This document shows, in pieces, positions 1 to 9,646 of a stretch of DNA of 43,254 nucleotides. The notes below the pieces were generated by a model. That model had not been told where the DNA came from. It did no database searches and was given only the letters and a program-made list of their open reading frames with translations. Numbering within the stretch: position 1 is the stretch's first letter; each line of letters starts with the position of its first letter. The position numbers and the translations under genes are program-made. Source of the stretch: Mycolicibacterium pyrenivorans (GTDB taxonomy: Bacteria; Actinomycetota; Actinomycetes; Mycobacteriales; Mycobacteriaceae); assembly GCF_025821625.1 (NCBI RefSeq), contig NZ_JACKSH010000123.1:1-43254 (forward strand), given 5' to 3'.

Positions 1-1778
1 ACCGCGGCCTCGGCGACCGCCAGCCAGTGCCCACCCGCCCGTGGCGACCGGGCCAGCAGCACCGTCGCGCCGGCCAGCGTGGCCTCGGCTGCCGCCGCGT
101 AGCGCTGCGCTCGGTCTGCCGGAACCAGATGTGCTGCCAGCTGCAGGGCTTCGGCGACCAGCGACGCCCCCGCCGGGGTGGCTCCGTCGATGGGATCGGC
201 CGGTCGCAGCAGCAGTTGCTCGGCGTCGTCGGCGACGTCGTACCAGCGGCCCTCGTGGTCCGGGTCGGCGAAATGGTCGAGCGCCAGGTCGAGCAACCCG
301 GTGGCGTTGTCCAGCCACGACCGCTCCCCGGTCGCCTGGTGCAGCGTCAACAGACCGGTCGCCAGCGCGGCGTGGTCCTCGAGGATCGCGACGCTGTCCC
401 CGACCACCCCGCCCAGACTCGACCGCCGAAGCCGACCGGACACCAGGTGCAGGTCCAGGATCCGTCGCGCACACAGCAGTGCCGCGTCGACGTATTCGCC
501 GCGGCCCAACCCGATACCGGCTTCGGCGAGGGCGGTGACGGCCAGCCCGTTCCAGGCCGTCACGACCTTGTCATCGCGTGCCGGCTGGGGTCGCAGCGAG
601 CGCGCCGCCAACAGCGCGGTGCGTACCCGCTCGAAACGCGCGGTGTCGTCGGGATCGCCGCGCAACTGCAGCACCGATGCGCCACCCTCGAACGTGCCGT
701 CGCGGGAGACGCTGAAAAGCTCTGCCGCCCAACGTCCGTCGCTCTCGCCGAGCACCTCGCGCAGTTGCCCGGGGGTCCAGACGTAGGTCAGGCCCTCCTC
801 GCCGGCGGCATCTGCGTCCAGCGACGACACGAACATCCCGTCGCGGCGCAGCTCGTCGAGCATGAACCGCGCGGTTCCGTCAGCGATCCTGTGCGCCAAC
901 TGGTTTCGGGTGCGGCGCGCCCAGTGTGCGTACACGCGCAGCAGCTGGGCATTGTCGTACAGCATCTTCTCGAAGTGCGGCACCACCCAGAACGCGTCGA
1001 CGCTGTACCGGGCGAACCCACCGGCGAGCTGGTCGTACAGCCCGCCGCGCGCCATCGCCTGGCCGGTGCGGGCGACCGTCGCCAGCGGCGCGTCCGCGCC
1101 GGTGCGCTCGTGGTTGCGCAACAGCGCCTCCAGCAGCGCCGACGGCGGGAACTTCGGAGCACCGCCAGGGGCGTTGGCGAAGCCGCCGTTGACGACGTCC
1201 TCGTCGTTCAGCACCGCCGCCACCGCGTCGTCGCACACCCCCGGCGCCACCGCCGGACCCCCGCCCGGCAGACCGGAGGCCATCGTCCGCAACTCGTCGG
1301 AGATGTGGTCGGACGCCTCCTCCACCTCGCCGCGGCGGGTCCGCCACGTCTCCGACACCGCGGCCAGCAGCTCCAGGAAACTCGGCTTCGGGTAGTAGGT
1401 GCCGCAGAAGAACGGGCGCCCGTCCGGGGTCAGGAAGCAGGTCATCGGCCAGCCGCCCTGACCGGTCAGCGCCACCGTCGCGTTCATGTAGACCGCGTCG
1501 AGGTCGGGACGCTCTTCGCGGTCGACCTTGATGCAGACGAAGTCCGCGTTCATCGCGGCGGCGACGTCGGCGTCCTCGAACGACTCGTGGGCCATGACGT
1601 GACACCAGTGGCACGCCGCGTACCCGATCGACAGCAGGATCGGCACGTCACGCGCGGCGGCCAGGGCGAGCGCGTCGGGGGTCCACTGCTGCCAGTGCAC
1701 CGGGTTGTCGGCATGCTGGCGCAGATAGGGGCTGGTCGCCGAGGCGAGGGTGTTGCGGGGGGCGTCAGCCCTGCTCAC
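1..1778 (-). CDS. Thioredoxin-domain protein (DUF255/YyaL, Rv1084-like), 3' end missing
   Basis: The minus strand reads from a GTG at 1778 to the window edge, about 592 codons. The N-terminus has the family's SPYLRQHADNPVHWQQW-type motif, then a thioredoxin-like segment around residues 45-60 with SIGYAACHWCHVMA; CxxC is seen as CHWC. A GGWPMTCFLTPDG-type stretch follows. M. tuberculosis Rv1084 is about 673 residues, so roughly 80 C-terminal residues lie outside the window. The family joins a thioredoxin fold to an (alpha/alpha)6 barrel like that of N-acylglucosamine epimerases; its substrate is unknown. It is the last of three minus-strand genes (mca, membrane protein, this gene) and its start overlaps the preceding gene by 14 bases, which suggests translational coupling. 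The GTG gives the family's usual N-terminus. Confidence 0.88.
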   Translation of the reverse strand, partial: MSRADAPRNTLASATSPYLRQHADNPVHWQQWTPDALALAAARDVPILLSIGYAACHWCHVMAHESFEDADVAAAMNADFVCIKVDREERPDLDAVYMNATVALTGQGGWPMTCFLTPDGRPFFCGTYYPKPSFLELLAAVSETWRTRRGEVEEASDHISDELRTMASGLPGGGPAVAPGVCDDAVAAVLNDEDVVNGGFANAPGGAPKFPPSALLEALLRNHERTGADAPLATVARTGQAMARGGLYDQLAGGFARYSVDAFWVVPHFEKMLYDNAQLLRVYAHWARRTRNQLAHRIADGTARFMLDELRRDGMFVSSLDADAAGEEGLTYVWTPGQLREVLGESDGRWAAELFSVSRDGTFEGGASVLQLRGDPDDTARFERVRTALLAARSLRPQPARDDKVVTAWNGLAVTALAEAGIGLGRGEYVDAALLCARRILDLHLVSGRLRRSSLGGVVGDSVAILEDHAALATGLLTLHQATGERSWLDNATGLLDLALDHFADPDHEGRWYDVADDAEQLLLRPADPIDGATPAGASLVAEALQLAAHLVPADRAQRYAAAAEATLAGATVLLARSPRAGGHWLAVAEAA

Positions 1779-2088
1779 GTTTCGTCCCGTCGGACGGGTT
1801 CTCGATGGCAGGGCCGGGATCGAGGTCGGGCTCGGTCTCCGCAACGACACCGGTGGTGCCGTCGCCGGCCTGGTCCGACTCGTCCGGGGTCTCGTCGAAC
1901 GACTCCGGGAGCTTGCGCAGGTGCCGGTTCATCGACCACACCAGCAGGAAGACACCGATCAACAGCAGCACCACCACGATCAGCCCGAACGGGCTGGCCT
2001 TGCCGAAGTCGGGCCCCGTCTGGCGCGGCTCCTCCTGGGCCAGCACGCCGGTCATCAGCTCCAGGCTGAGCGTCATCACACCGTTCAC
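1765..2088 (-). CDS. Small single-pass membrane protein (Rv1083-like)
   Basis: About 107 residues if translation starts at the GTG at 2088, whose bases form a GTGA overlap with the mca stop; an ATG at 2076 is the alternative and would give 103 residues. There is one clear membrane helix ([19 protein letters not shown]), followed by a basic MNRHLRKLP segment and an acidic C-terminal tail rich in D, E, T and P, probably cytoplasmic. No enzymatic motif is visible. The position between mca and the thioredoxin-domain gene matches Rv1083 in M. tuberculosis. The function is unknown. Overlap with both neighbours indicates one polycistronic mRNA, so a role near thiol metabolism is possible but only inferred. 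Confidence 0.82.
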   Translation of the reverse strand: MNGVMTLSLELMTGVLAQEEPRQTGPDFGKASPFGLIVVVLLLIGVFLLVWSMNRHLRKLPESFDETPDESDQAGDGTTGVVAETEPDLDPGPAIENPSDGTKREQG

Positions 2089-2957
2089 TCGCGTCCCTCG
2101 ATCCCGGCGAACAAATCGGTCTCGGGGAGCCGTACCGGCACCCGCGACCTTGCCAATTCGAATTCCTCTGTCGGCCACAGCCGTTGCTGCCACTCGATGG
2201 GCGCGGCGAAGAAGTCGCCGGCCGGGTCGATCTGCGTGGCGTGTGCGCGAAGGGCGTCGTCACGCTGGGCGAAGTACTTCGAGCACTCCACCCGCGTCGT
2301 CACCCGGTTGTCGAACGGATCCTCGTGAACGTCCCAGTGCTTGAGCCATTTCTCGAAGGGACCCTGCTTGCCGTGCTTGGCGAACTCCTCCTGCAGCAGC
2401 AGCATCCGGCGGCGCAGGAAGCCGTGGTTGTAGTAGAGCTTGAGCACGTTCCACGGCTCACCGGCGTCGGGGTACATGCGGTGGTCGGCCGCGGCCTCGT
2501 AGGCGCCGACGGCTACCTGATGGCAGCGGATGTGGTCGGGGTGGGGATAGCCACCGTTCTCGTCGTAGGTGGTCATCACGTGCGGCTTGAACTTCCGCAC
2601 CACCCGCACCAGCGCTTCCACCGCTTCCTCGAGCGGCACCACCCCGAGGCATCCTTCGGGCAGCGGGGGCAGCGGGTCCCCTTCGGGCAGCCCGGAGTCG
2701 ACGAACCCCAGCCAGTGGTGCTCGACGCCGAGGATCTCGGCGGCCTTGGCCATCTCGTCGCGACGAATCTCCGACATCCGGCCGTGCACCTCGGGCAGGT
2801 CCATCGCCGGGTTGAGGATGTCACCGCGCTCCCCGCCCGTCAGGGTCACCACCATGACGCGCGCGCCCTCGTCGGCGTAGCGCGCCGTGGTGGCGGCGCC
2901 CTTGCTGGACTCGTCGTCCGGGTGGGCGTGCACGGCCATCAACCGCAGTTCGCTCAA
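2085..2957 (-). CDS. mca: Mycothiol S-conjugate amidase Mca
   Basis: The 290-residue product matches the length of M. tuberculosis Mca (288). Mca is a cytosolic zinc amidase that cleaves mycothiol S-conjugates, releasing a mercapturic acid for export and GlcN-inositol for recycling. The LmbE/MshB fold is shown by [11 protein letters not shown] near residue 11 (zinc ligands His and Asp) and by [18 protein letters not shown] (third zinc-ligand His and general base region). The C-terminal [22 protein letters not shown] is strongly Mca-like and helps separate it from MshB. The chosen start is TTG at 2957 ([14 protein letters not shown] follows), preceded by GAGGGAAC as ribosome binding site; a longer frame to 3026 exists but adds sequence outside the family. 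It heads a three-gene overlapping minus-strand cluster. Confidence 0.95.
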   Translation of the reverse strand: MSELRLMAVHAHPDDESSKGAATTARYADEGARVMVVTLTGGERGDILNPAMDLPEVHGRMSEIRRDEMAKAAEILGVEHHWLGFVDSGLPEGDPLPPLPEGCLGVVPLEEAVEALVRVVRKFKPHVMTTYDENGGYPHPDHIRCHQVAVGAYEAAADHRMYPDAGEPWNVLKLYYNHGFLRRRMLLLQEEFAKHGKQGPFEKWLKHWDVHEDPFDNRVTTRVECSKYFAQRDDALRAHATQIDPAGDFFAAPIEWQQRLWPTEEFELARSRVPVRLPETDLFAGIEGRE

Positions 2958-3075
2958 CCTGTTCCCTCTTAGATGCTCACCTGCATGGATACTCACGCTG
3001 ACACTCACGCAACGGTTCAACCGCACCGACTGGCCCTATAGTTCCAGTCCTAGTACACCCATCCGAACGACGGGC

Positions 3076-3510
3076 ATGCAAAACGAGATGATCGAGCGTC
3101 CCACCGCCCGCTATGGACGGCAGCGGCTGAGCAGGCGCACCCGCCGCCGGATCGCCATCGGTTTGACCGCGGCCGTGGTGGTGCTGGGCGTGGTGATCGC
3201 CGCGGTGGCCTTCGTGCGGTTCGACGCGGGCGACGTCAAAGGGGAACTGGGCGGCTACCGGATCGTCGACGACAAGACCGTCGAGGTGACCGTCAGCGTC
3301 ACGCGCGACGATCCGTCGCAGCCGGTGGTGTGCATCGTTCGGGCGCGGTCCTACGACGGCACCGAGACCGGCAGGCGCGAGGTGCTGGTGGCGCCGTCGA
3401 CAGCGGCGACGGTGCAGGTCAGGACCGTCGTGACGACGAGCAGGCCCGCCGTCGTCGGCGACGTGTACGGCTGCGGGAGCGACGTGCCGCCCTACCTGGT
3501 GGGTGGGTGA
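3076..3510 (+). CDS. DUF4307 membrane-anchored protein (Rv1081c-like)
   Basis: 144 residues from ATG 3076 (ATG 3088 is an alternative). The N-terminus is basic ([11 protein letters not shown]), then comes one membrane helix ([24 protein letters not shown]), then a beta-rich domain of about 95 residues with two cysteines ([17 protein letters not shown] and VYGCGSD) that would lie outside the membrane. This is the usual layout of DUF4307 proteins, which are found in Actinobacteria next to greA and mca. The function is not known. It is divergent from mca, with 118 bp between the two starts, and lies 229 bp upstream of greA on the same strand. The greA promoter and leader sit in between, so the two are probably transcribed separately. 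Confidence 0.85.
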   Translation: MQNEMIERPTARYGRQRLSRRTRRRIAIGLTAAVVVLGVVIAAVAFVRFDAGDVKGELGGYRIVDDKTVEVTVSVTRDDPSQPVVCIVRARSYDGTETGRREVLVAPSTAATVQVRTVVTTSRPAVVGDVYGCGSDVPPYLVGG

Positions 3511-3546
3511 GCCGGCGGGGGCGCAACCAACTCCCCGTGGCGAAAT

Positions 3547-3559
3547 CCCGAAAAGCGGG
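3547..3559 (+). terminator. Short hairpin after the DUF4307 gene
   Basis: CCCG-AAAAG-CGGG forms a small stem-loop 37 bp after the stop at 3510. It has no U-tract and the stem is only four base pairs, so it is a weak terminator candidate. Confidence 0.25.
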
Positions 3560-3570
3560 TATCCCCCCGG

Positions 3571-3579
3571 TGCTATCAT
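3571..3579 (+). promoter_or_regulatory. Extended -10 promoter for greA
   Basis: TGCTATCAT is an extended -10 element (TG-n-TATCAT). No good -35 box is visible upstream, which fits extended -10 promoters. Transcription would begin near 3586, giving a greA leader of about 154 nt. Confidence 0.45.
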
Positions 3580-3585
3580 GGATCG

Positions 3586-3663
3586 ATACACGGTTCCTGC
3601 TGGGGCCGTGTATTGCTGCATTTGGGTACGCGGAACGACGGCGTGCGAGCGCGGCAATACACG
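3586..3663 (+). promoter_or_regulatory. Structured 5' leader of greA with two competing hairpins
   Basis: Helix 1 pairs ATACACGG (3586-3593) with CCGTGTAT (3606-3613), a perfect 8-bp stem. Helix 2 pairs CGTGTATTGCTGC (3607-3619) with GCGGCAATACACG (3651-3663), 13 pairs with one G-U. Both use 3607-3613, so they exclude each other, as in attenuators and riboswitches. I do not recognise it as a known RNA family. The leader is about 150 nt, long for a mycobacterial gene. Confidence 0.45.
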
Positions 3664-3739
3664 AGTGAAGCTCCCGGCGCCGTGTGACGACCTTCTAACG
3701 CGACCAGCGCGGAAGCAACGACGACAGGAGCGCGACGAC

Positions 3740-4234
3740 ATGACCGACACACAGGTCACCTGGCTGACCGAGGAGGCCTACGACCGGCTGAAGGCGGAAC
3801 TCGATCAGCTGATCGCCCACCGTCCTGTCATAGCCGCCGAGATCAACGACCGCCGCGAAGAGGGCGACCTGCGCGAGAACGGCGGCTACCACGCCGCCCG
3901 CGAGGAGCAGGGCCAGCAGGAGGCCCGGATCCGGCAGCTGCAGGAACTGCTCAACAACGCGAAGGTGGGCGAAGCCCCCAAACAGTCCGGGGTGGCACTG
4001 CCCGGCTCGGTCGTCAAGGTCTACTACGACGACGACAAGGGCGACACCGAGACCTTCCTGATCGGCACCCGCCAGGAAGGCATCACCGACGGCAAGCTCG
4101 AGGTGTACTCCCCGAAGTCGCCGCTGGGCGAGGCCCTGATCGACGCCAAGGTCGGCGAGTCGCGGTCCTACAGGGTGCCCAACGGCAACACCGTCAAGGT
4201 CACGCTCGTCAGCGCGGAGCCCTACCACCCCTGA
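3740..4234 (+). CDS. greA: Transcription elongation factor GreA
   Basis: 164 residues, the same length as M. tuberculosis GreA. GreA enters the secondary channel of RNA polymerase and stimulates cleavage of backtracked RNA. Visible parts are an N-terminal coiled coil (about residues 5-78) that includes the tip region [21 protein letters not shown], whose acidic DL-E residues hold the catalytic magnesium, and a C-terminal FKBP-like globular domain ([12 protein letters not shown] to [10 protein letters not shown]). The [14 protein letters not shown] segment is typical of the family. The start is ATG 3740, preceded by GACAGGAGCG as ribosome binding site. The frame is open upstream to 3503, but that extension does not resemble GreA. 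Expression may be controlled by the hairpin leader just upstream. Confidence 0.96.
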   Translation: MTDTQVTWLTEEAYDRLKAELDQLIAHRPVIAAEINDRREEGDLRENGGYHAAREEQGQQEARIRQLQELLNNAKVGEAPKQSGVALPGSVVKVYYDDDKGDTETFLIGTRQEGITDGKLEVYSPKSPLGEALIDAKVGESRSYRVPNGNTVKVTLVSAEPYHP

Positions 4235-4263
4235 CATGTTCTGAGGGTGAAGCGGCTGCGCGT

Positions 4264-4276
4264 TACCCTCCAGCCC
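4264..4276 (+). promoter_or_regulatory. -10 box of a leaderless GPP34 transcript
   Basis: TACCCT (4264-4269) lies 7 nt before ATG 4277. This spacing places the transcription start on the start codon, the usual mycobacterial leaderless arrangement. Confidence 0.5.
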
Positions 4277-4948
4277 ATGGCGCAGATCGCCGAGGACCTG
4301 TTCTTGCTGCTGGTGGACAACGCGTCCGCGCAACCCGGGCTGGACAGCCCGCGTCGTGACCGCGTGCTCGCGGCGGCGGCCCTGCTCGACCTGGCGCACG
4401 CGTGCCGTATCCGCCCCGCGGTGGCGGGCGAATCGGTACCGCCGGGAAGGCTGGTCGCCCTGGCCGCCGCCGGCCCGCGGGATCCCGTCGTCGAGCCGGC
4501 GTTCGAGCTGCTGCAGGCGAAGCCGCTCGGCGCGGGGGCCGCGATCAAGAAGATCGGCAAGGGCATCCAGGACGGGCTGGTCGAGCGGCTGGAGCAGACC
4601 GGACAGCTGCGCCGAACCCCGTTGTCGGCCAAGCGATTCACCCGTGACTACGCGTTTCCACTGACCACTCGGGAACGGGCCGGGCCGGCGCGCGCCGCTC
4701 TGCTGTCCGCGCTGTTCGACCGCACCCCGCCCGCCCCGTCGACAGCGGCCGTCATCACCGTGCTGCACGCGGTCGACGGACTCGGGGCGCTGCTCAGCCT
4801 CAACGACCGCGGCTGGCGCTGGGTTCACGCCCGTGCCGGCGAGATCTCCAGCGGTAGTTGGGTGGACGAGTCACCGACGGCCCTGGCCGAGGTCAACCTC
4901 GCGGTCACCGCGGCAACGGTGCGCCAGGCGCTGATGCAACTCGTCTAA
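4277..4948 (+). CDS. GPP34 (GOLPH3-like) family protein
   Basis: 223 residues, mostly alpha-helical. The opening MAQIAEDLFLLLVDN and the pattern LLDLAHACRIRPA, AKPLGAGAAIKKIGKG and GLVERLEQTGQLRR match the GPP34 family. In eukaryotes GOLPH3 is a peripheral membrane protein that binds phosphatidylinositol-4-phosphate; actinobacterial members are common and have no settled role. No signal peptide or membrane helix is seen, so it is probably cytosolic or peripheral. The ATG at 4277 is favoured over one at 4247 because it matches the family start and has a leaderless promoter. Its stop overlaps that of metB by 4 bp, tail to tail. The gene is not part of the M. tuberculosis greA-metB interval as I recall it. 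Confidence 0.82.
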   Translation: MAQIAEDLFLLLVDNASAQPGLDSPRRDRVLAAAALLDLAHACRIRPAVAGESVPPGRLVALAAAGPRDPVVEPAFELLQAKPLGAGAAIKKIGKGIQDGLVERLEQTGQLRRTPLSAKRFTRDYAFPLTTRERAGPARAALLSALFDRTPPAPSTAAVITVLHAVDGLGALLSLNDRGWRWVHARAGEISSGSWVDESPTALAEVNLAVTAATVRQALMQLV

Positions 4949-6126
4949 CGCGGCGCGGCCAACGCCTGCTCGACATCGCCGAGCAGGTCGGCGACGTCCT
5001 CGATGCCGACCGACAGCCGGACCAGATCGTCGGGCACCTCCAGCTGGGAGCCCGCCGTCGAGGCGTGGGTCATCGCACCGGGGTACTCGATGAGCGATTC
5101 GACGCCGCCCAGCGACTCGGCGAGGATGAAGATCTCGGTACGCGCGCAGAAATCGCGTGCCGCCTGAGGCCCGCCCCGCAGCCGCACCGAGATCATCCCG
5201 CCGAAGCCGCTCATCTGCCGCGCGGCGACTTCGTGGTTGGGGTGCTGGGGCAGGCCCGGGTACAGCACCGTGTCGATGGCGGGATGCCCGTCGAGGAACT
5301 CGGCGATCGCCGCGGCGTTCTCGCTGTGCCGCTGCATCCGTAACGGCAGCGTCTTCAGGCCGCGCATCGTCAGGTAGGCGTCGAACGGGCCCGGCACCGC
5401 TCCCGCGCCGTTCTGCAGGAACGCGAAGGCCTCGTCGAGCGCCTCGTCGTCGGTCAGCAGCGCGCCACCGACCACGTCGGAATGCCCGCCGATGTACTTG
5501 GTCGTCGAGTGCAGCACGATGTCGGCGCCCAGCGACAGCGGTTGCTGAAGCGCCGGTGAGGCGAAGGTGTTGTCCACCAGTACCTTTGCGGCCGTCGGTG
5601 ACGCCAGCTCGGCGATCGCGCTGATGTCGGCGATCGACAGCAGGGGGTTGGTCGGCGTCTCGACCCAGATCAGCTTCGTCCGGTCGGTGATGGCGGCGCG
5701 CACCGCGTCCAGGTCCGACAACGCCACCGCGGTGTAGCTGATCCCCCACAGCGAGAACACCTTGTCGATGAGCCGGAACGTGCCGCCGTAGGCGTCGTCG
5801 GGGATCACCAGGTGATCGCCGGGGCGCAGCAGCGCGCGCAACGCGCAGTCGGTGGCGGCCATCCCGGAGCTGAACGCGCGGGCGTAGGCGGCCATCTCCA
5901 CGGCCGCCAGCGACGATTCCAGCGCGGCGCGGGTCGGATTGCCGGTGCGGGCGTACTCGAATCCGCCCCGCAGACCGCCGACGCCGTCCTGGGCGAACGT
6001 CGAGCTGGCATAGATCGGGGCGTTGACCACGCCGGTGGCCGGGTCGGGGCGGTAACCGGCATGAATGGCCTTCGTGGCGGGTCCGTAGGCCCGGTAGTGG
6101 TCTGCCGCACTGCGATGCTCGCTCAT
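4945..6126 (-). CDS. metB: Cystathionine gamma-synthase MetB
   Basis: 393 residues, close to the M. tuberculosis MetB (388). It is a PLP enzyme that joins O-succinyl- (or O-acetyl-) homoserine to cysteine, forming cystathionine on the way to methionine. Fold-type I landmarks are the SSTFAQDGVGGLRGGFEYARTGNPT segment near residues 41-65, the SSGMAATDCALRAL loop that holds the phosphate, VETPTNP near 155, and HSTTKYIGGHSD with the PLP lysine at residue 210. The tail MTHASTAGSQLEVPDDLVRLSVGIED is family-typical. The start is ATG 6126, with TACCCT 7 nt upstream. The gene points away from fadE with only 31 bp between the two starts. With cbs nearby, cysteine-methionine interconversion is covered in this window. 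Confidence 0.95.
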   Translation of the reverse strand: MSEHRSAADHYRAYGPATKAIHAGYRPDPATGVVNAPIYASSTFAQDGVGGLRGGFEYARTGNPTRAALESSLAAVEMAAYARAFSSGMAATDCALRALLRPGDHLVIPDDAYGGTFRLIDKVFSLWGISYTAVALSDLDAVRAAITDRTKLIWVETPTNPLLSIADISAIAELASPTAAKVLVDNTFASPALQQPLSLGADIVLHSTTKYIGGHSDVVGGALLTDDEALDEAFAFLQNGAGAVPGPFDAYLTMRGLKTLPLRMQRHSENAAAIAEFLDGHPAIDTVLYPGLPQHPNHEVAARQMSGFGGMISVRLRGGPQAARDFCARTEIFILAESLGGVESLIEYPGAMTHASTAGSQLEVPDDLVRLSVGIEDVADLLGDVEQALAAPR

Positions 6127-6139
6127 GCGGGCCAGGGTA
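6127..6139 (-). promoter_or_regulatory. -10 box of a leaderless metB transcript
   Basis: On the minus strand TACCCT (complement of 6134-6139) is followed by 7 nt and then ATG 6126. The whole divergent gap to fadE is only 31 bp, so the two promoters must overlap. Confidence 0.5.
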
Positions 6140-6157
6140 GCGGTGTAGAACTTGGAC

Positions 6158-7360
6158 ATGCCTGCCCGCCAGCCTCCCGCAGCCACCTATACGATCGAGA
6201 GCCTTCTCGACCTCGACTCGATGCTGAGCGCCGAGGACCGTGACCTGCGCACGATGGTGCGCGGGTTCGGCGAGCAGCGCCTGCGCCCGCACATCGCCGA
6301 ATGGTTCGAGACCGGGGACGTCCCGGTCCGCGAGCTCGCCGTCGAGATCGGCAAGCTCGGCCTCCTCGGCATGCACCTGACCGGTTACGGGTGCGGCGGG
6401 TCGTCGGCGACGGCGTACGGGCTGGTGTGCCAGGAATTGGAGGCGGTGGACAGCGGGCTGCGCAGCCTGGTGTCGGTGCAGGGCTCGCTGGCGATGTTCG
6501 CGATCCACCGCTGGGGCAGCGAGGAGCAACGCGAGCAGTGGCTGCCCGGCATGGCGGCGGGTGAGCTGATCGGCTGCTTCGGGCTGACCGAGCCCGATTT
6601 CGGATCCAACCCCGGCGGCATGCGCACCACCGCGCGCCGAGACGGCTCGGACTGGATTCTGAACGGTTCGAAGATGTGGATCACCAACGCCTCGGTCGCC
6701 GACGTGGCGATCGTGTGGGCGCGTGAGCAGGACGGGGAGCGCAACAGCATCGTGGGGTTCGCGGTGCCGACGTCCACGCCGGGGTTCAGCGCAAGGGAGA
6801 TGACCCACAAGATGTCGCTGCGGGCGTCGGTCACCTCCGAGTTCAGCCTTGACGACGTGCGGCTGCCCGAGGCGGCCAGACTGCCCGACGCCCGCGGATT
6901 ATCCGGGCCGCTGAGCTGTCTGTCCGAGGCGCGCTTCGGCATCGTGTTCGGCGCTGTCGGGGCGGCACGCGACTGCCTGGAGACCACGCTGGACTATGTC
7001 GGAACCCGGCAGGTGTTCGACAAGCCGCTGGCGGGATATCAACTGACGCAGGCCAAGATCGCCGACATGGCCGTCGAGCTGGCCAAGGCTCAGCTGCTGG
7101 CACTTCATCTGGGACGCCTCAAGGACGAGGGCCGCATCCGGGCAGAGCAGGTCAGCGTCGGCAAGCTGAACAACGTCCGCGAGGCCATCAAGATCGCCCG
7201 TCAGTGCCGAACACTGTTGGGCGCCAACGGGATCACGTTGGAATACCCGGTGCTGCGGCATGCCAACAACCTGGAGTCCGTGCTCACCTACGAGGGCACC
7301 TCGGAGGTTCACCAGTTGGTCATCGGAGAGGCGCTGACGGGCGTCAGCGCCTTCCGGTGA
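6158..7360 (+). CDS. Acyl-CoA dehydrogenase, glutaryl-CoA dehydrogenase subfamily
   Basis: 400 residues with the full acyl-CoA dehydrogenase layout: N-terminal helical domain (1-120), beta domain with CFGLTEPDFGSNPGGM and KMWITNASVADVAIVWA (about 130-185), and a C-terminal helical domain. RQVFDKPLAGYQLTQAKIADM and CRTLLGANGITLEYPV are FAD/tetramer contacts. The catalytic base is Glu379 in LTYEGTSEVHQL, the position used by glutaryl-CoA dehydrogenase. These enzymes oxidise (and in true members decarboxylate) glutaryl-CoA from lysine and tryptophan breakdown; the exact substrate cannot be read here. ATG 6158 is preferred over a TTG two codons earlier. It lies head-to-head with metB, and ends 6 bp before the convergent pra stop. 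Confidence 0.88.
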   Translation: MPARQPPAATYTIESLLDLDSMLSAEDRDLRTMVRGFGEQRLRPHIAEWFETGDVPVRELAVEIGKLGLLGMHLTGYGCGGSSATAYGLVCQELEAVDSGLRSLVSVQGSLAMFAIHRWGSEEQREQWLPGMAAGELIGCFGLTEPDFGSNPGGMRTTARRDGSDWILNGSKMWITNASVADVAIVWAREQDGERNSIVGFAVPTSTPGFSAREMTHKMSLRASVTSEFSLDDVRLPEAARLPDARGLSGPLSCLSEARFGIVFGAVGAARDCLETTLDYVGTRQVFDKPLAGYQLTQAKIADMAVELAKAQLLALHLGRLKDEGRIRAEQVSVGKLNNVREAIKIARQCRTLLGANGITLEYPVLRHANNLESVLTYEGTSEVHQLVIGEALTGVSAFR

Positions 7361-7366
7361 GCTCTT

Positions 7367-8074
7367 CTAGTACTGGGTGGGGCCCGGTGGTAGCGGTTGC
7401 GGATTCAGCGGCACACACACGGTGGTCATGATCTTGTCCGCCAGCGTCTGACGCTTGTTGTCCCACAGCGGGAACAGGTAGCCGATGTAGCAGATGATGG
7501 CGTCCACGAAGTGAGCGAGCTGGCGCACCACCGAAAGGCCGAAACCGATGGGCTGCCAGGTCTTCTCGCTGACCACCTTGAACTTCATCACCGACTTGCC
7601 GATGCTCGAGCCCGTGGTGCCCTGCCGGTAGCCGTAGTTCCACACCAGGTACGCCAGCGACAGCAACGATGCCAGCCCTGACACCAGGGAACCGATGACC
7701 GAGTAACTCGACGTGCACGCGACGCCGCCGCCGGTGGTGACGCAGTTGTTGTCGCCGGTGAGGATCGCGATGCCCTGGCCGATACCCGCGATGATGAACA
7801 CCGGGATGTTGTCGATGAACCATGCGGCCACGCGCGTGAGCCACGGCGTGTACGACTCTTTGGGCAGCGCAGGCCCCGCCGACGCGTAGCCGGCCTGCTG
7901 AGGTGGGGGGAAGCCGCCTGGCGGGGGGTAATTGCCTTGCGGGGGCGGCGGATAGCCACCGGGGGGTGGCGGCGGGGAGTATCCGCCCTGAGGCGTCGGA
8001 GAGTATCCGCCCTGAGGCGGCGGGTACCCGCCCGACGGCGGATATCCCCCTGGGGGTGGTGGATTGTCAGTCAT
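7367..8074 (-). CDS. pra: Proline-rich antigen homologue, RDD-family membrane protein (Pra)
   Basis: 235 residues. The first 75 are low-complexity: tandem GGYPPP/GGYSPP repeats rich in P, G and Y, as in the mycobacterial proline-rich antigen (Rv1078 type). The rest is an RDD domain with about three membrane helices: TPWLTRVAAWFIDNIPVFIIAGIGQG carries the family's Arg and Asp, then SVIGSLVSGLASLLSLAYLVWNYGY, then a segment through YIGYLFPLWDNKRQTLADKIMTT. RDD proteins are integral membrane proteins; some bacterial ones are Na+(K+)/H+ antiporters, but for Pra this is not shown. The gene is separated from upstream cbs by 136 bp that could hold its own promoter. Confidence 0.9.
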   Translation of the reverse strand: MTDNPPPPGGYPPSGGYPPPQGGYSPTPQGGYSPPPPPGGYPPPPQGNYPPPGGFPPPQQAGYASAGPALPKESYTPWLTRVAAWFIDNIPVFIIAGIGQGIAILTGDNNCVTTGGGVACTSSYSVIGSLVSGLASLLSLAYLVWNYGYRQGTTGSSIGKSVMKFKVVSEKTWQPIGFGLSVVRQLAHFVDAIICYIGYLFPLWDNKRQTLADKIMTTVCVPLNPQPLPPGPTQY

Positions 8075-8210
8075 GGACGCCTTCCAGTGACGTGTTACCT
8101 GGGACGAGCGTGCTCACAATACCTGAGAAACGGCTCCGAGCAGCGTTTTCACACATCAATTCGATCTTGGCCCGAGTGGTGCCGAAGTTTGCCGAAACCG
8201 CCCGGGAGCG

Positions 8211-9617
<1,407 letters not shown>

Positions 9618-9646
9618 GCGTCCATCGTCTCAGGCCCGGCCTGCGG

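Noticed and set aside
27..2069. A 680-codon open frame on the plus strand
   Set aside because: It is Arg/Gly/Gln-rich with no domain, and lies over the thioredoxin-domain gene and its neighbour on the minus strand; it is a high-G+C shadow frame.
3503..3739. Upstream extension of greA by 79 codons
   Set aside because: The extension does not resemble GreA, overlaps the DUF4307 end and the hairpin leader, and ATG 3740 has a good ribosome binding site and gives the family length.
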